From Denticeps clupeoides (lineage: Eukaryota; Chordata; Actinopteri; Clupeiformes; Denticipitidae), in assembly GCF_900700375.1 (NCBI RefSeq), contig NC_041718.1:1-64000 (forward strand): a stretch of DNA of 64,000 bases, given 5' to 3'. Each line of letters begins with the position of its first letter. The first letter of the stretch is position 1. The notes under the pieces are model-generated. The model saw only the letters and a program-made list of their open reading frames with translations. It was not told the origin of the DNA and searched no databases. A program made the position numbers and the translations under genes. This document shows, one piece after another, positions 1 through 9,875 of this stretch.

Positions 1-167
1 TCAGCTGGTTTGTCTGTACACAAACTCTGCTTGAAAATCTTGAACTTTAACAAAAGGGCTTTGAAAACATTACAAAGTGCGAAAACCTCCCGCTTACTGT
101 CAATTATGATGGAGAAAAGGCAAAAAGTTGGAGTGGTAAGCTTTTATTTGCAATAAAAGCAAATAAA
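1..167 (-). repeat. Left-edge partial 5S module and spacer
   Basis: Positions 1-21 are the 5' end of a C-type 5S copy cut by the window edge. The rest is the spacer leading into the first U2 cassette. The array therefore continues to the left of the window. Confidence 0.88.
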
Positions 168-811
168 GTGCACACCTTCTAGAGGCAATGCAATACTGGG
201 TCGATGAATGGAGCGGATGGAGCAGGCCCTATTGCCGACTCCCTGTTCTAAAAAGTCCGCTTAATATGACGTATCAGATATTAAACTGACATCATGGTGC
301 GTAGCACCTTAAGGCCGAGGGCTGGAAAACCCCACCTAATCGATTCAGCTCCACCCCACTCCATAGCCAAGCCTGTGAATGATCGTTGTAGAGCACGCAC
401 AGAAAAAGAAACCTGAAGAGAAGTTAAAAAAAAGAAAAAAAGGCGGGAAAACATATCAAAGAAAGAAAATACTCCATAACTTACTTTAAAAAAAGTTAAC
501 AAAGTGATGTAAATACTTTCATTTTAAAAGTTTTACAATAGTTAAAGCTTACAGCACCTGGCATTCCCACGTAGTCTCCCATCCAAGTAGTAACCAGGCC
601 CAAGCCTTCTTAGCTTCTGAGATCAGACAAGATTGGGCATTCTTCAGCTGGTTTGTCTGTACACAAACTCTGCTTGAAAATCTTGAACTTTAAACAAAAG
701 GGCTTTGAAAACATTACAAAGTGCGAAAACTCCCGCTTTACTGTCAAATTATCATGGAGAAAAGGCAAAAAGTTGGAGTGGTAAGCTTTTATTTGCAATA
801 CAACAAATAAA
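168..811 (-). repeat. 5S-U2 unit 1 (644 bp, one 5S module)
   Basis: The U2-like copy is at 168-321. The single 5S-like copy (547) is a hybrid: its left part is A type and its right edge (TCTGTACAC) is C type, as expected if unequal exchange joined the first and last modules of a longer unit. Confidence 0.88.
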
Positions 812-1317
812 GTGCACACCTTCTAGAGGCAATGCAATACTGGGTCGATGAATGGAGCGGATGGAGCAGGCCCTATTGCCGACTCCCTGTTCTAAAAAGT
901 CCGCTTAATATGACGTATCAGATATTAAACTGACATCAGGGTGCGTAGCACCTTAAGGCCGAGGGCTGGAAAACCCCACCTAATCGATTCAGCTCCACCC
1001 CACTCCATAGCCAAGCCTGTGAATGATCGTTGTAGAGCACGCACAGAAAAAGAAACCTGAAGGGAAGTTAAAAAAAAAAAGAAAAAGAAAAAAGGCGGGA
1101 AAACATATCAAAGAAAGAAAATACTCCATAACTTACTTTAAAAAAAAGTTAACAAAGTGATGTAAATACTTTCATTTTAAAAGTTTTACAATAGTTAAAG
1201 CTTACAGCACCTGGCATTCCCACGTAGTCTCCCATCCAAGTAGTAACCAGGCCCAAGCCTTCTTAGCTTCTGAGATCAGACAAGATTGGGCAATCTTGAG
1301 CTGGCATGTCCGTAAGC

Positions 1318-1350
1318 AAACTCTGCTTGAAAATCTTGGACTTTAAACAA
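1318..1350 (-). promoter_or_regulatory. Relic 5S upstream promoter (TTTAAA at about -30 to -25)
   Basis: Counting on the minus strand from the GCTTACGG start of the A-type 5S, TTTAAA falls at -30 to -25. That is where fish 5S genes carry a TATA-like spacer element. The same TTTAAAG or TTAAAG stands upstream of nearly every module in the array. Its position is seen in the sequence. That it descends from a real 5S promoter is inference, and activity is doubtful given the decayed gene. Confidence 0.45.
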
Positions 1351-1478
1351 AAGGGCTTTGAAAACATTACAAAGTGCGAAAACTCCCGCTTTACTGTCAA
1401 ATTATGATGGAGAAAAGGCAAAAAAAGCTAACAAAGCCATGTAAATACTTTCATTTTAAAAGTTTTTCAATAGTTAAA

Positions 1479-1596
1479 GCTTACAGCACCTGGTATTCCC
1501 AGGTAGTCTCCCATCCAAGTACTAACCAGGCCCAAGCCTTCTTAGCTTCTGAGATCAGACAAGATTGGGCATTCTTCAGCTGGTTTGTCCGTACAC
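1479..1596 (-). pseudogene. Degenerate 5S rRNA copy, B type (internal module)
   Basis: The sequence is near that of the C type but has TCCGTACAC at the plus-strand right edge and is followed by an ATTATGATGG spacer and another 5S module rather than a U2 cassette. Extra B modules account for the 280-bp steps in unit length. Confidence 0.9.
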
Positions 1597-1982
1597 AAAC
1601 TCTGCTTGAAAATCTTGAACTTTAAACCAAAGGGGCTTGAACACATATCAAAGAGTGAAAACTCCCGCTTTACTGTCAAATTATGATGGAGAAAAGGCAA
1701 AAAAAGCTAACAAAGCCATGTAAATACTTTCATTTTAAAAGTTTTTCAATAGTTAAAGCTTACAGCACCTGGTATTCCCAGGTAGTCTCCCATCCAAGTA
1801 CTAACCAGGCCCAAGCCTTCTTAGCTTCTGAGATCAGACAAGATTGGGCATTCTTCAGCTGGTTTGTCTGTACACAAACTCTGCTTGAAAATCTTGAACT
1901 TTAAGCCAAAGGGGCTTGAAAACATATCAAAGAGTGAAAACTCCCGCTTTACTGTCAAATTATCATGGAGAAAAGGCAAAAA

Positions 1983-2357
1983 GTTGGAGTGGTAAGCTTT
2001 TATTTGCAATACAACAAATAAAGTGCACACCTTCTAGAGGCAATGCAATACTGGGTCGATGAATGGAGCGGATGGAGCAGGCCCTATTGCCGACTCCCTG
2101 TTCTAAAAAGTCCGCTTAATATGACGTATCAGATATTAAACTGACATCAGGGTGCGTAGCACCTTAAGGCCGAGGGCTGGAAAACCCCACCTAATCGATT
2201 CAGCTCCACCCCACTCCATAGCCAAGCCTGTGAATGATCGTTGTAGAGCACGCACAGAAAAAGAAACCTGAAGAGAAGTTTAAAAAAAAAAAAAAAAGAA
2301 AAAAGGCGGGAAAACATATCAAAGAAAGAAAATACTCCATAACTTACTTTAAAAAAA
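1983..2357 (-). repeat. U2-bearing cassette embedded in the 5S spacer (representative)
   Basis: Compared with a plain 5S module, sequence foreign to the 5S spacer begins after GAGAAAAGGCAAAAA with GTTGGAGTGG and ends at an A-run before GTTAACAAAG. The plain spacer reads AAAAAAGCTAACAAAG at that point. The cassette contains the U2-like copy, about 40 bp of its 3' flank and about 180 bp of 5' flank, including an A-tract that varies from about 7 to about 25 in different units. There is no poly(A) downstream of the U2 3' end on the minus strand, so a DNA-level insertion of a U2 gene with its flanks fits better than retroposition. That origin is inference. Confidence 0.75.
2023..2176 (-). pseudogene. 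Degenerate U2 snRNA copy (representative of 35)
   Basis: Read on the minus strand, this copy contains CAGTTTAATATCTGATACGTC, the start of U2 stem-loop II, then AGAACAGGGAG, TGCTCCATCC, CATCGACC and AGTATTGCA up to the terminal GTGCAC, all in U2 order. Three departures argue against function. The stretch between CTCGGCCTT and CAGTTTAATATC is about 11 nt shorter than in U2 and lacks the GTAGTA that pairs with the intron branch point. The stem-loop IIb segment of about 17 nt after GATACGTC is missing. The Sm site ATTTTTG reads CTTTTTA here, or ATTTTTA in the other variant. U2 normally acts in the spliceosome; this copy is very unlikely to do so. Confidence 0.93.
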
Positions 2358-2410
2358 AGTTAACAAAGTGATGTAAATACTTTCATTTTAAAAGTTTTAC
2401 AATAGTTAAA

Positions 2411-2528
2411 GCTTACAGCACCTGGCATTCCCACGTAGTCTCCCATCCAAGTAGTAACCAGGCCCAAGCCTTCTTAGCTTCTGAGATCAGACAAGATTGG
2501 GCAATCTTGAGCTGGCATGTCCGTAAGC
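2411..2528 (-). pseudogene. Degenerate 5S rRNA copy, A type (directly after the U2 cassette)
   Basis: The minus strand begins GCTTACGGACATGCC and runs through TTGTCTGATCTCAGAAGC, GGGCCTGGTTACTACTTGG, ATGGGAGACTACG to CAGGTGCTGTAAGC, about 118 nt in 5S order. The 5' end is the best kept of the three types. Most differences from vertebrate 5S lie at former CpG sites (GCCCGATCTCG is now GCCCAATCTTG; CTCGGAAG is CTCAGAAG; GACCGCC is GACTACG). The Pol III internal control region is altered in box A (AGCTAAGAAGGC), while GGATGGGAG of box C is kept. Only TTT follows the 3' end, so the usual terminator of four or more T is lost at that point. Confidence 0.93.
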
Positions 2529-2961
2529 AAACTCTGCTTGAAAATCTTGGACTTTAAACAAAAGGGCTTTGAAAACATTACAAAGTGCGAAAACTCCCGC
2601 TTTACTGTCAAATTATGATGGAGAAAAGGCAAAAAAAGCTAACAAAGCCATGTAAATACTTTCATTTTAAAAGTTTTTCAATAGTTAAAGCACCTGGTAT
2701 TCCCAGGTAGTCTCCCATCCAAGTACTAACCAGGCCCAAGCCTTCTTAGCTTCTGAGATCAGACAAGATTGGGCATTCTTCAGCTGGTTTGTCCGTACAC
2801 AAACTCTGCTTGAAAATCTTGAACTTTAAACCAAAGGGGCTTGAACACATATCAAAGAGTGAAAACTCCCGCTTTACTGTCAAATTATGATGGAGAAAAG
2901 GCAAAAAAAGCTAACAAAGCCATGTAAATACTTTCATTTTAAAAGTTTTTCAATAGTTAAA

Positions 2962-3079
2962 GCTTACAGCACCTGGTATTCCCAGGTAGTCTCCCATCCA
3001 AGTACTAACCAGGCCCAAGCCTTCTTAGCTTCTGAGATCAGACAAGATTGGGCATTCTTCAGCTGGTTTGTCTGTACAC
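2962..3079 (-). pseudogene. Degenerate 5S rRNA copy, C type (last before the next U2 cassette)
   Basis: The 3' half on the minus strand, GGTTAGTACTTGGATGGGAG through CTGGGAATACCAGGTGCTG, is close to vertebrate 5S except for the GACTACC that replaces GACCGCC. The 5' end is worse kept than in the A type: GTGTACGGACAAACC instead of GCTTACGGCCATACC. This would weaken helix I pairing between the two ends. C-type copies are recognised by TCTGTACAC at their plus-strand right edge and by an ATTATCATGG (not ATTATGATGG) spacer leading into the U2 cassette. Confidence 0.92.
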
Positions 3080-3226
3080 AAACTCTGCTTGAAAATCTTG
3101 AACTTTAAGCCAAAGGGGCTTGAAAACATATCAAAGAGTGAAAACTCCCGCTTTACTGTCAAATTATCATGGAGAAAAGGCAAAAAGTTGGAGTGGTAAG
3201 CTTTTATTTGCAATACAACAAATAAA

Positions 3227-4431
3227 GTGCACACCTTCTAGAGGCAATGCAATACTGGGTCGATGAATGGAGCGGATGGAGCAGGCCCTATTGCCGACTC
3301 CCTGTTCTAAAAAGTCCGCTTAATATGACGTATCAGATATTAAACTGACATCAGGGTGCGTAGCACCTTAAGGCCGAGGGCTGGAAAACCCCACCTAATC
3401 GATTCAGCTCCACCCCACTCCATAGCCAAGCCTGTGAATGATCGTTGTAGAGCACGCACAGAAAAAGAAACCTGAAGAGAAGTTTAAAAAAAAAAAAAAA
3501 AGAAAAAAGGCGGGAAAACATATCAAAGAAAGAAAATACTCCATAACTTACTTTAAAAAAAAGTTAACAAAGTGATGTAAATACTTTCATTTTAAAAGTT
3601 TTACAATAGTTAAAGCTTACAGCACCTGGCATTCCCACGTAGTCTCCCATCCAAGTAGTAACCAGGCCCAAGCCTTCTTAGCTTCTGAGATCAGACAAGA
3701 TTGGGCAATCTTGAGCTGGCATGTCCGTAAGCAAACTCTGCTTGAAAATCTTGGACTTTAAACAAAAGGGCTTTGAAAACATTACAAAGTGCGAAAACTC
3801 CCGCTTTACTGTCAAATTATGATGGAGAAAAGGCAAAAAAAGCTAACAAAGCCATGTAAATACTTTCATTTTAAAAGTTTTTCAATAGTTAAAGCACCTG
3901 GTATTCCCAGGTAGTCTCCCATCCAAGTACTAACCAGGCCCAAGCCTTCTTAGCTTCTGAGATCAGACAAGATTGGGCATTCTTCAGCTGGTTTGTCCGT
4001 ACACAAACTCTGCTTGAAAATCTTGAACTTTAAACCAAAGGGGCTTGAACACATATCAAAGAGTGAAAACTCCCGCTTTACTGTCAAATTATGATGGAGA
4101 AAAGGCAAAAAAAAGCTAACAAAGCCATGTAAATACTTTCATTTTAAAAGTTTTTCAATAGTTAAAGCTTACAGCACCTGGTATTCCCAGGTAGTCTCCC
4201 ATCCAAGTACTAACCAGGCCCAAGCCTTCTTAGCTTCTGAGATCAGACAAGATTGGGCATTCTTCAGCTGGTTTGTCTGTACACAAACTCTGCTTGAAAA
4301 TCTTGAACTTTAAGCCAAAGGGGCTTGAAAACATATCAAAGAGTGAAAACTCCCGCTTTACTGTCAAATTATCATGGAGAAAAGGCAAAAAGTTGGAGTG
4401 GTAAGCTTTTATTTGCAATACAACAAATAAA
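3227..4431 (-). repeat. 5S-U2 unit 4 (1205 bp, three 5S modules)
   Basis: The 5S-like copies start at 3615, 3894 and 4167. The unit is nearly identical to unit 3. Confidence 0.9.
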
Positions 4432-5852
4432 GTGCACACCTTCTAGAGGCAATGCAATACTGGGTCGATGAATGGAGCGGATGGAGCAGGCCCTATTGCC
4501 GACTCCCTGTTCTAAAAAGTCCGCTTAATATGACGTATCAGATATTAAACTGACATCAGGGTGCGTAGCACCTTAAGGCCGAGGGCTGGAAAACCCCACC
4601 TAATCGATTCAGCTCCACCCCACTCCATAGCCAAGCCTGTGAATGATCGTTGTAGAGCACGCACAGAAAAAGAAACCTGAAGAGAAGTTTAAAAAAAAAA
4701 AAAAAAGAAAAAAGGCGGGAAAACATATCAAAGAAAGAAAATACTCCATAACTTACTTTAAAAAAAAGTTAACAAAGTGATGTAAATACTTTCATTTTAA
4801 AAGTTTTACAATAGTTAAAGCTTACAGCACCTGGCATTCCCACGTAGTCTCCCATCCAAGTAGTAACCAGGCCCAAGCCTTCTTAGCTTCTGAGATCAGA
4901 CAAGATTGGGCAATCTTGAGCTGGCATGTCCGTAAGCAAACTCTGCTTGAAAATCTTGGACTTTAAACAAAAGGGCTTTGAAAACATTACAAAGTGCGAA
5001 AACTCCCGCTTTACTGTCAAATTATGATGGAGAAAAGGCAAAAAAAGCTAACAAAGCCATGTAAATACTTTCATTTTAAAAGTTTTTCAATAGTTAAAGC
5101 TTACAGCACCTGGTATTCCCAGGTAGTCTCCCATCCAAGTACTAACCAGGCCCAAGCCTTCTTAGCTTCGGAGATCAGACAAGATTGTGATGGGTGGTAG
5201 TAGGGTGGTAGTAGCCTAGTGGGTAACACACTCGCCTATGAACCAGAAGACCCGGGTTCGAATCCCGCTTACTACCATTGTGTCCCTGAGCAAGACACTT
5301 AACCCTAAATTGCTCCAGGGAGACTGTCTCTGTAACTACTGATTGTAAGTTGCTCTGGATAAGGGCGTCTGATAAATGCCAAATGCCATAAATGATTGGG
5401 CATTCTTCAGCTGGTTTGTCCGTACACAAACTCTGCTTGAAAATCTTGAACTTTAAACCAAAGGGGCTTGAACACATATCAAAGAGTGAAAACTCCTGCT
5501 TACTGTCAAATTATGATGGAGAAAAGGCAAAAAAAGCTAACAAAGCCATGTAAATACTTTCATTTTAAAAGTTTTTCAATAGTTAAAGCTTACAGCACCT
5601 GGTATTCCCAGGTAGTCTCCCATCCAAGTACTAACCAGGCCCAAGCCTTCTTAGCTTCTGAGATCAGACAAGATTGGGCATTCTTCAGCTGGTTTGTCTG
5701 TACACAAACTCTGCTTGAAAATCTTGAACTTTAAGCCAAAGGGGCTTGAAAACATATCAAAGAGTGAAAACTCCCGCTTTACTGTCAAATTATCATGGAG
5801 AAAAGGCAAAAAGTTGGAGTGGTAAGCTTTTATTTGCAATACAACAAATAAA
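4432..5852 (-). repeat. 5S-U2 unit 5 (1421 bp with SINE; about 1210 without)
   Basis: The 5S-like copies start at 4820, 5099 and 5588. The copy at 5099 is split by the SINE at 5188-5393. Confidence 0.9.
5188..5393 (+). mobile_element. tRNA-derived SINE, V-SINE-like, full length
   Basis: A Pol III A box (TAGCCTAGTGGG, 5212-5223) and B box (GGTTCGAATCC, 5255-5265) mark a tRNA-derived head. A conserved body follows (GTCCCTGAGCAAGACACTTA), then a LINE-type tail (GTAAGTTGCTCTGGATAAGG, GATAAATGCC) ending in AT-rich repeats. The tail resembles the V-SINE tail of fishes; I know this from the family, not from a search. GATTG flanks the element on both sides (5183-5187 and 5394-5398), a 5-bp target-site duplication. 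The first 22 bp contain GGGTGGTAGTA twice in tandem, an oddity at the 5' end. It split a 5S-like copy and occurs in one unit only, so it came after the local amplification. Confidence 0.88.
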
Positions 5853-6110
5853 GTGCACACCTTCTAGAGGCAATGCAATACTGGGTCGATGAATGGAGCG
5901 GATGGAGCAGGCCCTATTGCCGACTCCCTGTTCTAAAAAGTCCGCTTAATATGACGTATCAGATATTAAACTGACATCAGGGTGCGTAGCACCTTAAGGC
6001 CGAGGGCTGGAAAACCCCACCTAATCGATTCAGCTCCACCCCACTCCATAGCCAAGCCTGTGAATGATCGTTGTAGAGCACGCACAGAAAAAGAAACCTG
6101 AAGAGAAGTT

Positions 6111-6141
<31 letters not shown>

Positions 6142-6789
6142 GGCGGGAAAACATATCAAAGAAAGAAAATACTCCATAACTTACTTAAAAAAAAAGTTAA
6201 CAAAGTGATGTAAATACTTTCATTTTAAAAGTTTTACAATAGTTAAAGCTTACAGCACCTGGCATTCCCACGTAGTCTCCCATCCAAGTAGTAACCAGGC
6301 CAAGCCTTCTTAGCTTCTGAGATCAGACAAGATTGGGCAATCTTGAGCTGGCATGTCCGTAAGCAAACTCTGCTTGAAAATCTTGGACTTTAAACAAAAG
6401 GGCTTTGAAAACATTACAAAGTGCGAAAACTCCCGCTTTACTGTCAAATTATGATGGAGAAAAGGCAAAAAAAGCTAACAAAGCCATGTAAATACTTTCA
6501 TTTTAAAAGTTTTTCAATAGTTAAAGCTTAAGCTCCTGGTATTCTCAGGAAGTCTCCCATCCAAGTACTAACCAGGCCCAAGCCTTCTTAGCTTCTGAGA
6601 TCAGACAAGATTGGGCATTCTTCAGCTGGTTTGTCTGTACACAAACTCTGCTTGAAAATCTTGAACTTTAAGCCAAAGGGGCTTGAAAACATATCAAAGA
6701 GTGAAAACTCCCGCTTTACTGTCAAATTATCATGGAGAAAAGGCAAAAAGTTGGAGTGGTAAGCTTTTATTTGCAATACAACAAATAAA
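5853..6789 (-). repeat. 5S-U2 unit 6 (937 bp, two 5S modules)
   Basis: The 5S-like copies start at 6248 and 6526. The A-tract is long (about 23 A near 6112). This is the last U2 copy of the left block with the AAAAAGTCCGC Sm-region variant. Confidence 0.88.
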
Positions 6790-7724
6790 GTGCACACCTT
6801 CTAGAGGCAATGCAATACTGGGTCGATGAATGAAGCGGATGGAGCAGGCCATATTGCCGACTCCCTGTTCTAAAAATCCACTTAATATGACGTATCAGAT
6901 ATTAAACTGACATCAGGGTGCGTAGCACCTTAAGGCCGAGGGCTGGAAAACCCCACCTAATCGATTCAGCTCCACCCCACTCCATAGCCAAGCCTGTGAA
7001 TGATCGTTGTAGAGCACGCACAGAAAAAGAAACCTGAAGAGAAGTTTAAAAAAAAAAAAAAAAAAAAGAAAAAAGGCGGGAAAACATATCAAAGAAAGAA
7101 AATACTTCATAACTTACTTTAAAAAAAAGTTAACAAAGTGATGTAAATACTTTCATTTTAAAAGTTTTACAATAGTTAAAGCTTACAGCACCTGGCATTC
7201 CCAGGTAGTCTCCCATCCAAGTACTAACCAGGTCCAAGCCTTCTTAGCTTCTGAGATCAGACAAGATTGGGCATTCTTATCCTGATTTGTCTGTACACAA
7301 ACTCTGCTTGAAAATCTTGAACTTTAAACCAAAGGGGCTTGAACACATATCAAAGAGTTAAAACTCCCGCTTTACTGTCAAATTATGATGGAGAAAAGGC
7401 AAAAAAAGCTAACAAAGCCATGTAAACACTTTCATTTTAAAAGTTTTTCAATAGTTAAAGCTTACAGCACCTGGTATTCCCAGGTAGTCTCCCATCCAAG
7501 TACTAACCAGGCCCAAGCCTTCTTAGCTTCTGAGATCAGACAAGATTGGGTATTCTTCAGCTGCTTTGTCTGTACACAAACTCTGCTTGAAAATCTTGAA
7601 CTTTAAGCCAAAGGGGCTTGAAAACATATCAAAGAGTGAAAACTCCCGCTTTACTGTCAAATTATCATGGAGAAAAGGCAAAAAGTTGGAGTGGTAAGCT
7701 TTTATTTGCAATACAACAAATAAA
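6790..7724 (-). repeat. 5S-U2 unit 7 (935 bp, two 5S modules)
   Basis: The 5S-like copies start at 7181 and 7460. The U2 Sm region reads AAAAATCCAC, the first copy without the GT dinucleotide. Confidence 0.88.
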
Positions 7725-8936
7725 GTGCACACCTTCTAGAGGCAATGCAATACTGGGTCGATGAATGGAGCGAATGGAGCAGGCCATATTGCCGACTCCC
7801 TGTTCTAAAAATCCGCTTAATATGACGTATCAGATATTAAACTGACATCAGGGTGCGTAGCACCTTAAGGCCGAGGGCTGGAAAACCCCACCTAATCGAT
7901 TCAGCTCCACCCCACTCCATAGCCAAGCCTGTGAATGATTGTTGTAGAGCACGCACAGAAAAAGAAACCTGAAGAGAAGTTTAAAAAAAAAAAAAAAAAA
8001 AAAAGAAAAAAGGCGGGAATACATATCAAAGAAAGAAAATACTCCATAACTTACTTTAAAATAATATTAACAATGTGATGTAAATACTTTCATTTTAAAA
8101 GTTTTACAATAGTTAAAGCTTACAGCACCTGGCATTCCCACGTAGTCTCCCATCCAAGTAGTAACCAGGCCCAAGCCTTCTTAGCTTCTGAGATCAGACA
8201 AGATTGGGCAATCTTGAGCTGGCATGTCCGTAAGCAAACTCTGCTTGAAAATCTTGGACTTTAAACAAAAGGGCTTTGAAAACATTACAAAGTGCAAAAA
8301 CTCCCGCTTTACTGTCAAATTATGATGGAGAAAAGGCAAAAAAAGCTAACAAAGCCATGTAAATACTTTAATTTTAAAAGTTTTTCAATAATTAATACTA
8401 TACCTGGTATTCCCACGTAGTCTCCCATCCAAGTACTAACCAGGCCCAAGCTTTCTTAGCTTCTGAGATCAGAGAAGATTGGGCAATCTTGAGCTGCTAT
8501 GTCCGTAAGCAAACTCTGCTTGAAAATCTTGGACTTTAAACAAAAGGGCTTTGAAAACATTACAAAGTGCGAAAACTCCCGCTTTACTGTCAAATTATGA
8601 TGGAGAAAAGGCAAAAAAAGCTAACAAAGCCATGTAAATACTTTCATTTTAAAAGTTTTTCAATAGTTAATGCTTACAGCACCTGGTATTCCCAGGTAGT
8701 CTCCCATCCAAGTACTAACCAGGCCCAAGCCTTCTTAGCTTCTGAGATCAGACAAGATTGGGCATTCTTCAGCTGGTTTGTCTGTACACAAACTCTGCTT
8801 GAAAATCTTGAACTTTAAGCCAAAGGGGCTTGAAAACATATCAAAGAGTGAAAACTCCTGCTTTACTGTCAAATTATCATGGAGAAAAGGCAAAAAGTTA
8901 GAGTGGTAAGCTTTTATTTGCAATACAACAAATAAA
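7725..8936 (-). repeat. 5S-U2 unit 8 (1212 bp, three 5S modules)
   Basis: The 5S-like copies start at 8118, about 8394 and 8672. The middle copy has AATACTATACC in place of the normal 5S 3' end. Confidence 0.88.
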
Positions 8937-9875
8937 GTGCACACCTTCTAGAGGCAATACAATACTGGGTCGATGAATGGAGCGGATGGAGCAGGCCCTA
9001 TTGTCGACTCCCTGTTTTAAAAATCCGCTTAATATGACGTATCAGATATTAAACTGACATCAGGGTGCGTAGCACCTTAAGGCCGAGGGCTGGAAAACCC
9101 CACCTAATCGATTCAGCTCCACCCCACTCCATAGCCAAGCCTGTGAATGATCGTTGTAGAGCACGCACAGAAAAAGAAACCTGAAGAGAAGTTTTAAAAA
9201 AAAAAAAAAAAAAAAAAGAAAAAAGGCGGGAAAACATATCAAAGAAAGAAAATACTCCATAACTTACTTTAAAAAAAAGTTAACAAAGTGATGTAAATAC
9301 TTTCATTTTAAAATTTTTACAATAGTTAAAGCTTACAGCACCTGGCATTCCCACAGTAGTCTCCCATCCAAGTACTAACCAGGCCCAAGCCTTCTTAGAT
9401 TCTGAGCTCAGACAAGATTGGGCAATCTTGAGCTGGCATGTCCATAAGCAAACTCTGCTTGAAAATCTTGGACTTTAAACAAAGGGGCTTGAAAACATAT
9501 CAAAGAGTGAAAACTCCCGCTTTACTGTCAAATTATGATGGAGAAAAGGCAAAAAAAGCTAACAAAGCCATGTAAATACTTTCATTTTAAAAGTTTTTCA
9601 ATAGTTAAAGCTTACAGCACCTGGTATTCCCAGGTAGTCTCCCATCCAAGTACTAACCAGGCCCAAGCCTTCTTAGCTTCTGAGATCAGACAAGATTGGG
9701 CATTCTTCAGCTGGTTTGTCCGTACACAAACTCTGCTTGAAAATCTTGAACTTTAAAGCCAAAGGGGCTTGAACACATATCAAAGAGTGAAAACTCCCGC
9801 TTTACTGTCAAATTATCATGGAGAAAAGGCAAAAAGTTGGAGTGGTAAGCTTTTATTTGCAATACAACAAATAAA
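8937..9875 (-). repeat. 5S-U2 unit 9 (939 bp, two 5S modules)
   Basis: The 5S-like copies start at 9331 and 9610. The first has the diagnostic variants GATTCTGAGCTCAG and CCATAAGC. Confidence 0.88.

Larger units (their letters stand above)
812..2022 (-). repeat. 5S-U2 unit 2 (1211 bp, three 5S modules)
   Basis: The U2-like copy starts at 812. The 5S-like copies start at 1200 (A), 1479 (B) and 1758 (C). Confidence 0.9.
2023..3226 (-). repeat. 5S-U2 unit 3 (1204 bp, three 5S modules)
   Basis: The 5S-like copies start at 2411, 2690 and 2962. The middle copy lacks the CTTACAG that would encode the 5S 3' end, an indel shared with unit 4, so units 3 and 4 are recent tandem duplicates. Confidence 0.9.

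Noticed and set aside
5212-5280. A tRNA gene (A and B boxes)
   Set aside because: It is the head of a SINE: no full cloverleaf, a body and LINE tail follow, and target-site duplications flank the whole.
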